This document shows, piece by piece, positions 1 through 11,355 of a stretch of DNA of 39,627 nucleotides. Under the pieces are notes generated by a model. That model saw only the letters and a program-made list of their open reading frames with translations, searched no databases and was not told the origin of the DNA. Source of the DNA: an uncultured Planctomycetota bacterium (GTDB lineage: Bacteria; Planctomycetota; Planctomycetia; Pirellulales; Thermoguttaceae); the NCBI GenBank assembly GCA_902770245.1, contig CACXSS010000008.1, forward strand, positions 1 through 39,627, read 5' to 3'. The position numbers were made by a program, and so were the translations under genes. The number at the start of each line of letters is the position of its first letter. Position 1 is the stretch's first letter.

Positions 1-158
1 GTGTAATGAAAAAACTTTGTTTAGTTCGTTTTTTTAGCGTATTCTACGAGAGTTTATCGGCTGCACCTTAGTTCGTTAGCGGGTCGTTGGATACGGCGGC
101 GCCTAAGGGCGCCGCACTCCCCGACCTTCGGCTCGTCTAATTAACGACTTCCAATTAT
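1..158. other. Intergenic segment downstream of leuS with GC hairpin
   Basis: I see no gene here. Positions 96-115 form a perfect hairpin (GCGGCGCC, loop TAAG, GGCGCCGC). It is continuous with a 14-base string (110-123) that recurs in reverse complement at 31142-31155. No U-run follows on the minus strand, so it is not a textbook terminator for leuS, although it lies where one is expected. It may be part of a dispersed GC-rich repeat. Confidence 0.5.
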
Positions 159-2849
<2,691 letters not shown>

Positions 2850-2882
2850 GGTTAGTTAAATAAAATGAAAATGTGGGGAAAC

Positions 2883-2920
2883 AAAAAGCCTGCAACCGTC
2901 GCTTTGACAATCGCAGGCTT
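2883..2920 (-). terminator. Rho-independent terminator after the helicase gene
   Basis: An inverted repeat AAGCCTGC (2886-2893) / GCAGGCTT (2913-2920) is followed, when read on the minus strand, by a U-run (complement of 2883-2887). It lies about 190 bases downstream of the helicase stop and just upstream of leuS. It would end the helicase transcript before leuS. The 19-base loop is long, so the call is moderate. Confidence 0.55.
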
Positions 2921-3107
2921 AGATATAGGCATAACTTCCGTAAAGCCAAACGTTGTCAATTCAACGCGGTTAGTAACAATGGCAGCAGGGGAAGTTCGTT
3001 TTTAGTAATCATTTTAAATATATTCTATTTAGTTTACCTTTTCTGTCAAGAGGGGGAGAAAAGGCAATTCTTGAATGAAACCTGCAGGATAATTATTATC
3101 CGCCGCT

Positions 3108-5699
3108 TTACAGCGCCCGTCGAACGCGGCGGGTTCTCTGACCGTAAACCGGTTTGGGCGGTTCTTCCGCAATCGGTTCGGAATGGGAGTTGTCGGCGTC
3201 GGGTTTGCTGGACGTCGCCGCCGGGGTAGCGAATGCAGCAAAGCCCGGGATCTCGTCTCGTTTGAGCAGTTTGTTGATTCTCATTTCGATTCTCGTCAGC
3301 TCGACGCCCTCTTCTGCTGTTACAAACGTGAACGCGACGCCCTCTTTGCCCATGCGGCCGGTTCTGCCGACCCGGTGAACGTAGTCGTCGCAGAACTGCG
3401 GAATGTCGTAGTTGATAATATGTGACACGCCGGAAATGTCCAGTCCGCGCCCAACGACGTCCGTTGCAACCAGAAGCCGGACTTTGCCGTCGCGGAACTT
3501 CTGAATCGTCTTCATGCGCTTGTCCTGTTCCATGTCGCCGTGCATGCCCAGCGCGTCCGGATACCATTTTTTAACGATTGCCGTGAGCTGTTCCGTTCGT
3601 TTTTTGGTTCGGCAGAAAATAATCGCCTGATGCGGATTTTCGCGCTCTAAAAGCCGTTTGAGCAGTTCGACTTTGCGTTCCGGCGCGACGGAAAAGTACG
3701 ACTGTTCAATTGTCTCAACCGCCAGATTTTTGGGCGAGAAGTCCAGCTTTTCCGGATTGTTCATGTAATGGCGCGCCAGATGATCGACTTCCGGCGGAAT
3801 GGTTGCAGACATGAGCATCGTTTGCCGCGAGTCCGGGCAGCGGCGCAGAATCTTCTCGATGTCCGGGCGGAACCCGATGTCCAACATTCTGTCTGCTTCG
3901 TCCAGAACGACGAATTCCAGCTTGGACAGATCAAGGGCTTTTCGCATAAACAGGTCGATGATTCGACCCGGCGTGCCGACGGCGATATCGACGCCCTCTG
4001 ACAAGAGCGCAGTTTGTTTCGCCAGCGGCGCGCCGCCGTAAAACGCGGCAATCGCCAAGCCGGTGTACTTGCCCAGACGCAGAATTTCGTCTCTGACCTG
4101 AACTGCCAGCTCGCGCGTCGGGACGAGAATCAGGGCGCGAGGCGAGAACATCGTTTCGTCAAATTCCAGCTTTTGCAGAATCGGGAGCGAGAACGCCGCG
4201 GTCTTGCCGGTTCCGGTTTGCGCCTGACCCATCACGTCGCGCCCGGTTCCCGCCAGAGGAATCACGCCCATCTGAATCGGCGTCGGCTCCAAGTAGTCAA
4301 ACTTGTTGAGCGCCCGCATGATCTCCGGCTTTAAGTTGAACTGCGAGAACTTGTTATTCGACCAGTCCTGAGCGCTTTCCGGCTCCGCGTCGTCTGTATA
4401 CTCTTTGAGCGCCGGCGACTCCTTTTCAGATTGCGCCTTGACCGCCATCTTTTTCACAGCTTTCTTTTCCGGCGCAGCCTTTCGCGGCTCGGCGGTCTTC
4501 TGTCCAGACGTTTTTTCTTTGACAGCTTTCTTTCCAGACGCAGCTTCCGCATCAGGAGCGCTTACCTCTTGTTTTGCCTTCTTTTTAGATGGAGCGGGCT
4601 TTGCCTTGTCAGACGCTTCCGGCTTGCTTTCCAATACAGAATCCAACGCCGAGACAGCAGGCATTTCCTTGGAAATTGAGACTTTCGGACTGGCTTTTTT
4701 CCGCTCGACAGGTTCAGAGCTTTCAATCAGGGGCTGATATTTTTGGTATCGCCCCTGACTGACCTGGTTCACGTCGACTAATTCGACAGAGTCTTCATTT
4801 GACGCATCTTCTCTATTTTCGTTCAAAACGGCTTTTTTTTTACCGTTTTGAGCGGTTAAAACGTCCTTTTCCTTTCGAAATGTCGTTTTTTTTTCCGCAG
4901 CGTTTTTATCAGCGGAATCGGTCGAATCGGAATCCGACGCGGGTTTTGGCTCAGCAGGTTCCTGCGGCGCTGTCGTTACGCGAGGGCGTTTTCCCAGACC
5001 GAGTTCCTGTTTAAGCTCTTCGCGGAGTTCTTCCTGAAGCTCCTGACGAAGCTCTTCGAGAAGTTCCTGCTTGATTTTGCGCTTGATTTCCGCCAGAAGA
5101 TTGAACGTGTCGGACGTCGGCTCCGGTTCAACCGCCGTCTTTTTTACCGGCGCGGCTGCCTTGACAGGAGCGGCTTTGACCGGGGCTTTCTTCGCCGGTT
5201 CTTCTTTGTCTTTCCGGTTGTTTTGACGCGCTTTTTGATCTCCAGCCGACTTTTCGTCACGGAGCTTTTCGCTGGCTTTTTTGTCACGTTTGTCGTTGGA
5301 GGCGCGTTCGCTTTCTCGATTGGAATTGCGCTTGCTGCGATTTTTCCCTCGAGACGGGCGATCGGCGACGGTTTGCTGCATGTCTTCGGAATCGAAGTCA
5401 AACAGACTGTCCAGACCGTCGTCTTCGTCCTCGTCGTCGGTCATGTATCCCACCGGGGGCGGGGGAACGTCCGGACGCTTGGCGTCTCGGATAGAAGGAT
5501 TGTATCGCGGAACGGGAGACGGAATCGGGGACTCTTTTGTCGGCTTGGGACGTCGAGTCGTTGTTTTGATAATCGGTTCGTCTTCCTTCAGTTCCGATTT
5601 TTTAGCCGCGCGGTTTTTACGCGCTTCTGCATTGCGAGACTTTGCGTCTTCGCGTTTGGAATCGTTTCCTGAACGATTCTGGTTTTCATTTGGACTCAT
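3108..5699 (-). CDS. DEAD-box ATP-dependent RNA helicase with long charged N-terminal extension
   Basis: RNA remodelling helicase of superfamily 2. The 863 residues split in two. Roughly 1-445 is low-complexity, rich in Lys, Glu, Ala, Pro and Ser. It contains a strongly heptad-like helix of ELLEEL/RQELQEEL type near residues 205-230. From about 450 the core is canonical: Q motif (FxxFxLKPEIMRAL..PTPIQ), motif I AQTGTGKT near 491-498, Ia PTRELA, Ib TPGR, II DEAD, III SAT, IV IIFCRTKK, V ATDVVGRGLDI, VI HRVGRTGR. The C-tail ends in basic residues (RTRRVRRAL). Members such as RhlE, CsdA and DbpA have C-terminal rather than large N-terminal extensions, so I give no symbol. The ATG at 5699 has no Shine-Dalgarno. 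It follows the inositol-phosphate synthase gene by 45 bases and may be co-transcribed with it. Confidence 0.93.
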   Translation of the reverse strand: MSPNENQNRSGNDSKREDAKSRNAEARKNRAAKKSELKEDEPIIKTTTRRPKPTKESPIPSPVPRYNPSIRDAKRPDVPPPPVGYMTDDEDEDDGLDSLFDFDSEDMQQTVADRPSRGKNRSKRNSNRESERASNDKRDKKASEKLRDEKSAGDQKARQNNRKDKEEPAKKAPVKAAPVKAAAPVKKTAVEPEPTSDTFNLLAEIKRKIKQELLEELRQELQEELREELKQELGLGKRPRVTTAPQEPAEPKPASDSDSTDSADKNAAEKKTTFRKEKDVLTAQNGKKKAVLNENREDASNEDSVELVDVNQVSQGRYQKYQPLIESSEPVERKKASPKVSISKEMPAVSALDSVLESKPEASDKAKPAPSKKKAKQEVSAPDAEAASGKKAVKEKTSGQKTAEPRKAAPEKKAVKKMAVKAQSEKESPALKEYTDDAEPESAQDWSNNKFSQFNLKPEIMRALNKFDYLEPTPIQMGVIPLAGTGRDVMGQAQTGTGKTAAFSLPILQKLEFDETMFSPRALILVPTRELAVQVRDEILRLGKYTGLAIAAFYGGAPLAKQTALLSEGVDIAVGTPGRIIDLFMRKALDLSKLEFVVLDEADRMLDIGFRPDIEKILRRCPDSRQTMLMSATIPPEVDHLARHYMNNPEKLDFSPKNLAVETIEQSYFSVAPERKVELLKRLLERENPHQAIIFCRTKKRTEQLTAIVKKWYPDALGMHGDMEQDKRMKTIQKFRDGKVRLLVATDVVGRGLDISGVSHIINYDIPQFCDDYVHRVGRTGRMGKEGVAFTFVTAEEGVELTRIEMRINKLLKRDEIPGFAAFATPAATSSKPDADNSHSEPIAEEPPKPVYGQRTRRVRRAL

Positions 5700-5744
5700 T
5701 TGTAAACAATTTATTTTAGTTGTGAGCGAGAACCGGATTGCAAG

Positions 5745-7007
5745 TTAATTGCCGTTCTGCGCTCCCATAACCCAGTCGTACAGGGCTAAATACTGCCTGG
5801 CGAAATCGTGCGTTGACGCGCCCTGCGGACTCTTGAAAAACGAGGAGAGGAAATCCAGCCGCCCTGTTTGTCCTCTTCGGCGGGCGGTAAGCGCCAAACG
5901 CGATAAATCCAGCACCAACGGAGCCGCTAAAATCGAATCGCAGCCCTCCCACGTAAACTGGAGCGCCATTGGCGTGCCTAAAAATCCCTGGAAATGAATG
6001 TGATCCCAGGCGGTTTTCCAATCTCCTAAACTGTTAATTCTCTCGATAGTTACCAGCGTTTGCGGGCGATATCCCAGGATTTCTCCCAGAAGCCGGTCTT
6101 TGCTGGCGACTTTGGCTGTCTTGTTGGCGGGATCGTCTAAAACGACAGCGTCGAGATTGCCGAAAATATTGTGTCCGACCCAGCTCATGACGTTGAAGTT
6201 CCGGTTGCGGAACATCGGGGCGAGAACGCTTTTCATGAGCGTTTCCCCCGTCTTGCCGTCGAATCCCATGTATGCGGAACCGTACTGTTCGCTCCACAGG
6301 TCTCCCAACGGAACGGGAACGCCGGTGGACGGCGTAAAGTTGATAAACGTCCAGCCATTTTTCATGGCGGCGTATCCGTACAGCGAGCTTGCCGGAAGAG
6401 AGGATTCAGAGGACTGAGAGCATTTTTTATTTAACGCTTTATCCCATAAGGAGTTGAGTTTTTTACTGTCGTCGCCGCTCTTTTCCAGAATGGACTGCAC
6501 AGCCGCGTTGACCGGCTCTGTAGACGAAACGTTGACGACAATCAGGTGAGAAAGCCCGTTTTGCTCGACAAAGGCTTTCATTTGACTTTCAAGACGAGCA
6601 ACGGTCTCCGCAGGCGCGTCTTCCGTTGGAAGATCCATATCCGCCAAAGACGCGATGCATTTCCCGCTGCCGCGAATCGTGCCGGGGACAAGTCGGGAAT
6701 CGATAGCCGCCAGGTCGCGTTTGCAGGACTGAATCAGGTCAGAACGAATGGCAGGATGGATTCCGCCCAAGGTCGCTACGGTGTCGTAAATCGACCCGGT
6801 TCGGATTTCGCATCCGCCGACGAAGAACTCTGACCAGGCGGGGAAAACGGAACTGACGTCCTTGAAATCGTAGTTTTCCGTTACCAGCCCAGTCCCGTCC
6901 GTTTTGCCAGCCTGCAAAGCCGACAAACCCAGTATTGCCGTCGAAGCCACTCCGCCTCGCGCACCGATTAACCAAAGACCTGTTTTCTCCTTATTTTGCT
7001 TTTTCAT
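5745..7007 (-). CDS. ino1: Inositol-3-phosphate synthase
   Basis: NAD-dependent conversion of glucose-6-phosphate to 1L-myo-inositol-3-phosphate, the first step to inositol lipids or inositol solutes. The Rossmann entry WLIGARGGVAST is at residues 12-23. The family signatures GKTGETLMKS (about 245-255) and WVGHNIFGNLD (about 272-282), followed by DDPANK, are all present, as is the C-terminal DSILAAPLVLDL segment. The length of 420 fits the prokaryotic form. A short Ser/Cys-rich insert (KCSQSSESSLPASS) near residue 195 is unusual and probably a surface loop. A likely promoter sits directly upstream (7049-7077). The flanking flgM-like gene upstream and the helicase gene downstream share its strand. 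Confidence 0.92.
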   Translation of the reverse strand: MKKQNKEKTGLWLIGARGGVASTAILGLSALQAGKTDGTGLVTENYDFKDVSSVFPAWSEFFVGGCEIRTGSIYDTVATLGGIHPAIRSDLIQSCKRDLAAIDSRLVPGTIRGSGKCIASLADMDLPTEDAPAETVARLESQMKAFVEQNGLSHLIVVNVSSTEPVNAAVQSILEKSGDDSKKLNSLWDKALNKKCSQSSESSLPASSLYGYAAMKNGWTFINFTPSTGVPVPLGDLWSEQYGSAYMGFDGKTGETLMKSVLAPMFRNRNFNVMSWVGHNIFGNLDAVVLDDPANKTAKVASKDRLLGEILGYRPQTLVTIERINSLGDWKTAWDHIHFQGFLGTPMALQFTWEGCDSILAAPLVLDLSRLALTARRRGQTGRLDFLSSFFKSPQGASTHDFARQYLALYDWVMGAQNGN

Positions 7008-7048
7008 ATCGTCTTGCTCATATAAAATATAAATAATCCTCTTGTCGC

Positions 7049-7077
7049 ATTATACGTCTTAAAATCAAATCCGTAAA
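7049..7077 (-). promoter_or_regulatory. Candidate sigma-70-type promoter of ino1
   Basis: On the minus strand a -35-like TTTACG (complement of 7072-7077) and a perfect -10 TATAAT (complement of 7049-7054) are separated by 17 bases. That predicts a leader of roughly 35 bases before the ino1 ATG at 7007. The -10 and the spacing are good; the -35 matches four of six positions. Confidence 0.45.
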
Positions 7078-7192
7078 GGTATATTAGGCGGGAATCTCAA
7101 AAAAATGTATAAGATTTTTATAAAATATCGTTCAATATAGAATAAGAGACAAAAATAACAGATAATTTTATCTTGCTTGTACACCTAAAATA

Positions 7193-7287
7193 AAACCCGC
7201 GGCGTGGCTTTTGTCAGGGAAAGAGGTTGTCTTACGGAAGCTAAAGGCAACCGGGGAAATTCCGACTAAAGCGTTAGCTGCGGGTTT
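7193..7287. other. Candidate structured RNA or terminator region
   Basis: An 8-bp outer stem AAACCCGC (7193-7200) / GCGGGTTT (7280-7287) encloses smaller hairpins. One is GGTTGTC / GGCAACC, 7 bp with one G-U pair, beginning near 7226. The others are short GG/CC and AGC/GCT stems. On the minus strand the last arm runs into GGTTTTATTTTA, so the element could be a branched terminator or 3' UTR structure of the flgM-like gene. I do not recognise it as a known riboswitch. A plus-strand reading frame of 73 codons (TTG start, 7211) crosses it and is not convincing. Confidence 0.3.
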
Positions 7288-7409
7288 GAAAAAGCTCCTG
7301 CTGAAGATTTTTCGGATGGGTTATGCGCCTAAAACGATAACGGATAAGGGGTTAAGGGTTAACGGAAACGGTAAACAATATGGTTTTGAAGGAATTTTGG
7401 GTATGCGAA

Positions 7410-7733
7410 TTATAAGCCCTGAAGTTCGTTGAGCATGCGGTTTAAGGCAATGTCCAGCTTGGCTTCAGTTTCGTACGTGCCAGCGGCGATTTCAGCGCGA
7501 ATCCGGTTGACCAGATCCATGCGGATGCCTTCGGTGTCGGCGACGCTGGAAGCGGTGGAGATGGCGCTGACGTCGGAAACGTTGTTGTTGACGCCGGAAA
7601 GACGAATGTCGTCTTGAATTGTATTGGCAGCCTTAGTTTCGGAAACCTGGGCGGCGCCGTTGACCGGCTGAGCCGAAGAGGTCTGGTTGATGCGCTGAGT
7701 TCCAAACAGGGGATTCAATCCATTGATTTGCAT
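7410..7733 (-). CDS. flgM: FlgM-like anti-sigma-28 factor
   Basis: Small protein of 107 residues. The C-terminal third (about 70-105: RMDLVNRIRAEIAAGTYETE, then a helix ending LNRMLNEL) has the FlgM pattern of an I-x-x-x-I-x-x-G-x-Y turn followed by an amphipathic helix. In FlgM this region binds and holds the flagellar sigma factor FliA. The N-terminal part is Asn/Ser/Ala-rich and probably disordered, as in FlgM. The start is supported by a Shine-Dalgarno (GCGAGG, about 8 bases before ATG). No flagellar genes are visible nearby, so the link to motility is inference. The call rests on a short motif. Confidence 0.72.
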   Translation of the reverse strand: MQINGLNPLFGTQRINQTSSAQPVNGAAQVSETKAANTIQDDIRLSGVNNNVSDVSAISTASSVADTEGIRMDLVNRIRAEIAAGTYETEAKLDIALNRMLNELQGL

Positions 7734-8206
7734 AATTGTACCTCGCTAAAGCAAAGTTGTTATTGGGGGCGAAGCAGAGAGCGTTAAAAACGCGCTGACT
7801 TCCATGTCTTTTAATTTGAATACTGACGGGAAAACCGACTGTATCAACTAACCGTTATAGCATAAAACCGAATAATTTGGAAGAGCAATTTTGCATCCTG
7901 CAAGGTCTTCCGAAGGAAATCGGTTCGAGCCGATTTTAAAACTCGTAAGTCTTTATTTTCTTTTGAGTTTCGTTTCGCAATTTTTTCAATTGCTTATACC
8001 ATTGATACGTCCCGGGACGGAAAAAGTTCGTCGAAAAAGAAAAATTTTTTATTTTTTTATTTCGAGTTCATTTTTTCGGCGTCCCCTCTTGTAAAAATTG
8101 CTTTTTTAATTTAATATATAATGAGTGAGTTATAATAAGTGAGTCGTTAAGATGACAGCGGCTTTATCATTTTTCATTATTTATTTTTACCCTTTATTCA
8201 ACAACC
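7734..8206. other. Divergent intergenic region, flgM-like / symporter
   Basis: No gene seen. The region is AT-rich, with T-runs between 8040 and 8110, and must carry the promoters of both divergent genes. The clearest element is the tandem repeat at 8117-8144, described separately. The symporter ATG at 8207 has no Shine-Dalgarno. Confidence 0.6.
8117..8144 (+). repeat. Tandem 14-bp repeat, each copy with a TATAAT box
   Basis: TATAATGAGTGAGT (8117-8130) is followed immediately by TATAATAAGTGAGT (8131-8144); 13 of 14 bases are identical. Each copy begins with a perfect -10 hexamer. No good -35 lies 16-18 bases upstream of either. It could be a pair of start sites, an operator with two sites in tandem, or a chance duplication in AT-rich DNA. 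It lies 63 bases upstream of the symporter ATG. Confidence 0.45.
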
Positions 8207-10291
8207 ATGAGCGCATTGTTATCAGCCTTTTCCTTTACCGCGGTAGACGGAGCGGTTTTTGCTCTGTTTATTTTGGCGGTTTTGGTCATTAGTATTGTTA
8301 TGAGTTTTATGGGCAAGAAGAAGGACGGCGCGGAGTCGTACTTCCTTGCTGGACGCGGTTTGCCGTGGTGGCTTATCGGCTTTTCGCTCATCGCAGCGAA
8401 CATCTCAACAGAACAGTTTATCGGCATGTCCGGCAACGCCTCGCAATGCACCGGTTTGGCGATTGCTTCTTACGAATGGATTGCCGCCATTTCTCTGGTT
8501 TTCGTCGCCTTTGTCTTCGTTCCGATGTTCCTTCGCTGCGGGATTTACACGATTCCTCAGTTCCTGGAATACCGTTACAACAAGCTGGCGCGAACGCTTA
8601 TGTCGTTAAGCATGATCGTTATTCTGTGCGCCGTTACGATTGCGGTTGTTATTAACTCCGGAGCTTTGACGATTGACGTTCTGTTCAGCGGAATGAGCGT
8701 TTTTGGAATCAATATTAACATTGTAACAGCCGGCTGGTTTATCGGCATTTTGGCTGCGATTTACGTCTTTACCGGCGGTTTGAAAGCCTGCGCCTGGGCG
8801 GACCTGCTTCAGGGTTCCGGCTTGCTTCTGGGCGGATTCGTCATCATGCTGGTTGCGTTCAACACGTTTGCCAAGAAGGACGTTGCTGAGCTGGGAATCA
8901 CCCCGGATCACACTCGTCCGGCTGTCTATCAGGGCAAAGACCTGACCGAAGGCGTTACAACCGAAACCCAGGTCTGGAAGAAATTCACAACCGTCAACCA
9001 GGACAAACTTCACATGGCTCGTCCGAATAACGACCCGAACATCGTTTGGACGACCCTGCTGCTGGGCATCTGGATTCCCAACCTGTACTACTGGGGACTC
9101 AACCAGTACATTATGCAAAGAACCCTCGGCGCGAAGTCGCTGGCTGAAGGACAAAAGGGCATCGTTTTTGCCGCCGCCATGAAACTGGCGATTCCGTTTA
9201 TTATCGTCTTCCCCGGCATTATCGCATTCAACCTGTACCATCAAGACATGGCAAAACAGGCGGAATCGGACAAGTCCGCCAACGCCGATACGTGGGTTTT
9301 GTTTGAATCCATTAAAGACAAGGCTTCTGAAGAAAAGAGAGTCTTTAAGTTCGATCAGGACTTTGCGAACCTCAATACTCAAAAAGCTGAACAGGTTCTG
9401 GCTTACAACGCAGCTGTCAAGAACGTCAAGGTTGACGACCTGCTGGCTGCTCAAAAAGATTATTTAGACGCCGAAGGCAAAGCGACCCCCGCCGCCTTGT
9501 ACATGGCGAACTCGGAACTGCTGAGTCAGTGCGCCGCTGAAGATTACCCGGCAGACATGGCGCCGATGGCTAAGTACACTCGCCGTCTGCAGGAAAACTT
9601 CGGATTGGTTACGCCCACGTATCCGGTTCAGAAAGAGCTGGTCGGATACAAGTTCGACGCTGCGTTCCCGATGCTGCTCCGCAATTTGAACATTCCCAAC
9701 GGCTTGCGCGGATTCGTTCTGGCGGCGTTGCTGGGCGCGGTTATCAGCTCGCTGGCGTCCATGCTTAACGCGGCTTCTACCATCTTCACGATGGATATTT
9801 ACAAGGAATACATTCACAAGAACGCCTCTGAGGGCGGCCTGGTGTTTATCGGACGCGTTTGCGTCGTGTTGGCAATGATCGCCGGCTGTATGATTAGCCC
9901 GATTCTGTCAGACCCGCGCTTTGGCGGTCTGTTCAAGTTCATTCAGGAATTCCAGGGATTCATCTCGCCCGGCATTCTCGCCATCTTTATTGTCGGTTTG
10001 ACGTTCAATCGAACCCGGGGCGCTTACGGCGTTTTAGGCTTGCTGGCGTCGCCGATTATCTACGGCGCTTTGATGCTGGTCATTCCGGAAGTCAACTTCC
10101 TCAACCGAATGGCGATTACGTTCGTTTCGATTACCGTTTTGCTGTCGATTCTGACGATCGTCATGCCGTCGGCGGAAGCAAGAGCGCTGCCGCACAACGA
10201 CGAGATCGAACTGGTAAACTCCAAGGGCGCCATTGTCGCCGGCGTTCTGGTCTGCATCGCGACCATTTCGCTGTACTACGTGTTCTTCTAA
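8207..10291 (+). CDS. Sodium/solute symporter, SSS family
   Basis: Inner-membrane secondary transporter of the solute:sodium symporter family (SGLT/PutP/PanF type), with the LeuT fold. Of 694 residues, the N-terminal half shows the family signatures SYFLAGRGLPWWLIGFSLIA, ANISTEQFIGMSG and GGLKACAWADLLQG, and about 13-14 hydrophobic helices can be counted. Two long hydrophilic insertions, about 225-280 and 345-500, make it longer than the usual 500-600 residues. The nearest described relatives are SGLT-like sugar transporters, but the substrate cannot be read from the sequence. The start is the first ATG, without a Shine-Dalgarno. It is monocistronic, with a strong terminator just after the stop. 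Confidence 0.9.
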   Translation: MSALLSAFSFTAVDGAVFALFILAVLVISIVMSFMGKKKDGAESYFLAGRGLPWWLIGFSLIAANISTEQFIGMSGNASQCTGLAIASYEWIAAISLVFVAFVFVPMFLRCGIYTIPQFLEYRYNKLARTLMSLSMIVILCAVTIAVVINSGALTIDVLFSGMSVFGININIVTAGWFIGILAAIYVFTGGLKACAWADLLQGSGLLLGGFVIMLVAFNTFAKKDVAELGITPDHTRPAVYQGKDLTEGVTTETQVWKKFTTVNQDKLHMARPNNDPNIVWTTLLLGIWIPNLYYWGLNQYIMQRTLGAKSLAEGQKGIVFAAAMKLAIPFIIVFPGIIAFNLYHQDMAKQAESDKSANADTWVLFESIKDKASEEKRVFKFDQDFANLNTQKAEQVLAYNAAVKNVKVDDLLAAQKDYLDAEGKATPAALYMANSELLSQCAAEDYPADMAPMAKYTRRLQENFGLVTPTYPVQKELVGYKFDAAFPMLLRNLNIPNGLRGFVLAALLGAVISSLASMLNAASTIFTMDIYKEYIHKNASEGGLVFIGRVCVVLAMIAGCMISPILSDPRFGGLFKFIQEFQGFISPGILAIFIVGLTFNRTRGAYGVLGLLASPIIYGALMLVIPEVNFLNRMAITFVSITVLLSILTIVMPSAEARALPHNDEIELVNSKGAIVAGVLVCIATISLYYVFF

Positions 10292-10308
10292 TTTAAGAAA
10301 TGTAACAC

Positions 10309-10346
10309 AACGGCAAGACGGCTTTGCGTCGCCTTGCCGTTTTTTA
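10309..10346 (+). terminator. Rho-independent terminator after the symporter
   Basis: A 9-bp stem AACGGCAAG (10309-10317) / CTTGCCGTT (10333-10341), with additional ACG/CGT pairing inside the loop, ends in a run of six T (10340-10345). It is 18 bases after the symporter stop and separates it from hemB. Confidence 0.9.
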
Positions 10347-10375
10347 TCCCTATTTATAGCTAACGGAACTTCACA

Positions 10376-11353
10376 ATGATTAACATGCGTCGACTGCGGT
10401 TTAATCCCGCGGTTCGTTCTTTAGTTCAGGAATATTCGCTGGATTCCAGCAAAATGATTCTCCCGCTGTTTGTTCGGGAAGGATCGGGAATTAAACTGGA
10501 AATCGGCTCCATGCCGGGTCAGTTCCAAATGTCGCTGGACGTATTCAAAGAGAAAATTCGTCAGCTGTCGGATTTGAATATCGGCGGCGTGATTCTCTTT
10601 GGAATTCCAGACGTCAAAGACGAAGTCGGGTCAGACGCGATGTCCGACAGCGGCATCATTCCCCGCGCTATCGAAGCGGCGAAGTCGGTCAACGATAAAA
10701 TGCTTATCGTTACAGACGTCTGTTTTTGCGAGTACACGTCGCACGGTCATTGCGGCTGTATCGGAGACGTCGGCGGGCGGAAAGAGGTTGACAACGACAA
10801 AACGCTGGACATGATTGCTCGTCAGACGCTGGCGCACGCTCGCGCCGGCGCGGATATGGTTGCCCCGTCCGGCATGATGGACGGCATGATCGGCGCCATG
10901 AGAACCTCGCTGGACGCGTCCGGGTTCGCTCATTTGCCGATTATGTCCTATTCCGCCAAGTACGCCAGCGCGTTTTACGGTCCGTTCCGAGAGGCGGCGG
11001 AATCCGCTCCGCAGTTCGGCGACAGACGCTCTTATCAAATGGACTTCAAAGCCGGAATCGGTCAGGCGATGCGAGAGATTCAGCTCGACATCGACGAAGG
11101 CGCAGACATTGTCATGGTCAAGCCGGCGTTGGCGTATCTGGACGTTATCCGCCTGGCAAAAGAGCGATTTCCCGACCTGCCGCTGGCGGCGTATAACGTT
11201 TCCGGAGAATACTCTATGGTTAAGGCGGCGGCGAAGTTGGGCTGGATTGACGAACGACGAATTGTTGAGGAATCGTTGATCGCTATCGCCCGCGCCGGGG
11301 CGTCAATTGTTATCACGTACTGGGCGGAAGACGTCGCTCGATGGGAGAAATAA
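10376..11353 (+). CDS. hemB: Delta-aminolevulinic acid dehydratase (porphobilinogen synthase)
   Basis: Condenses two 5-aminolevulinate molecules to porphobilinogen in tetrapyrrole synthesis. The full family length of 325 residues is present. The zinc-type Cys cluster DVCFCEYTSHGHCGC is at about 115-129, so this is the zinc-dependent rather than the Mg-only form. The two Schiff-base lysine segments are SYSAKYAS (about 192-199) and VMVKPALAYLD (about 247-257). An ATG at 10385 is an alternative start three codons in. No other heme gene is adjacent. The next gene begins within a few bases and uses a ribosome site inside the end of hemB, so the two are probably translationally linked. Confidence 0.97.
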   Translation: MINMRRLRFNPAVRSLVQEYSLDSSKMILPLFVREGSGIKLEIGSMPGQFQMSLDVFKEKIRQLSDLNIGGVILFGIPDVKDEVGSDAMSDSGIIPRAIEAAKSVNDKMLIVTDVCFCEYTSHGHCGCIGDVGGRKEVDNDKTLDMIARQTLAHARAGADMVAPSGMMDGMIGAMRTSLDASGFAHLPIMSYSAKYASAFYGPFREAAESAPQFGDRRSYQMDFKAGIGQAMREIQLDIDEGADIVMVKPALAYLDVIRLAKERFPDLPLAAYNVSGEYSMVKAAAKLGWIDERRIVEESLIAIARAGASIVITYWAEDVARWEK

Positions 11354-11355
11354 AA

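Noticed and set aside
7211-7432. 73-codon plus-strand frame with TTG start between ino1 and the flgM-like gene
   Set aside because: No ribosome site, unusual Lys-rich composition, crosses a likely structured element and overlaps the 3' end of the flgM-like gene on the other strand.
8606-9454. 282-codon minus-strand frame opposite the symporter
   Set aside because: Antisense shadow of a well-supported membrane protein; hydrophilic and without motifs.
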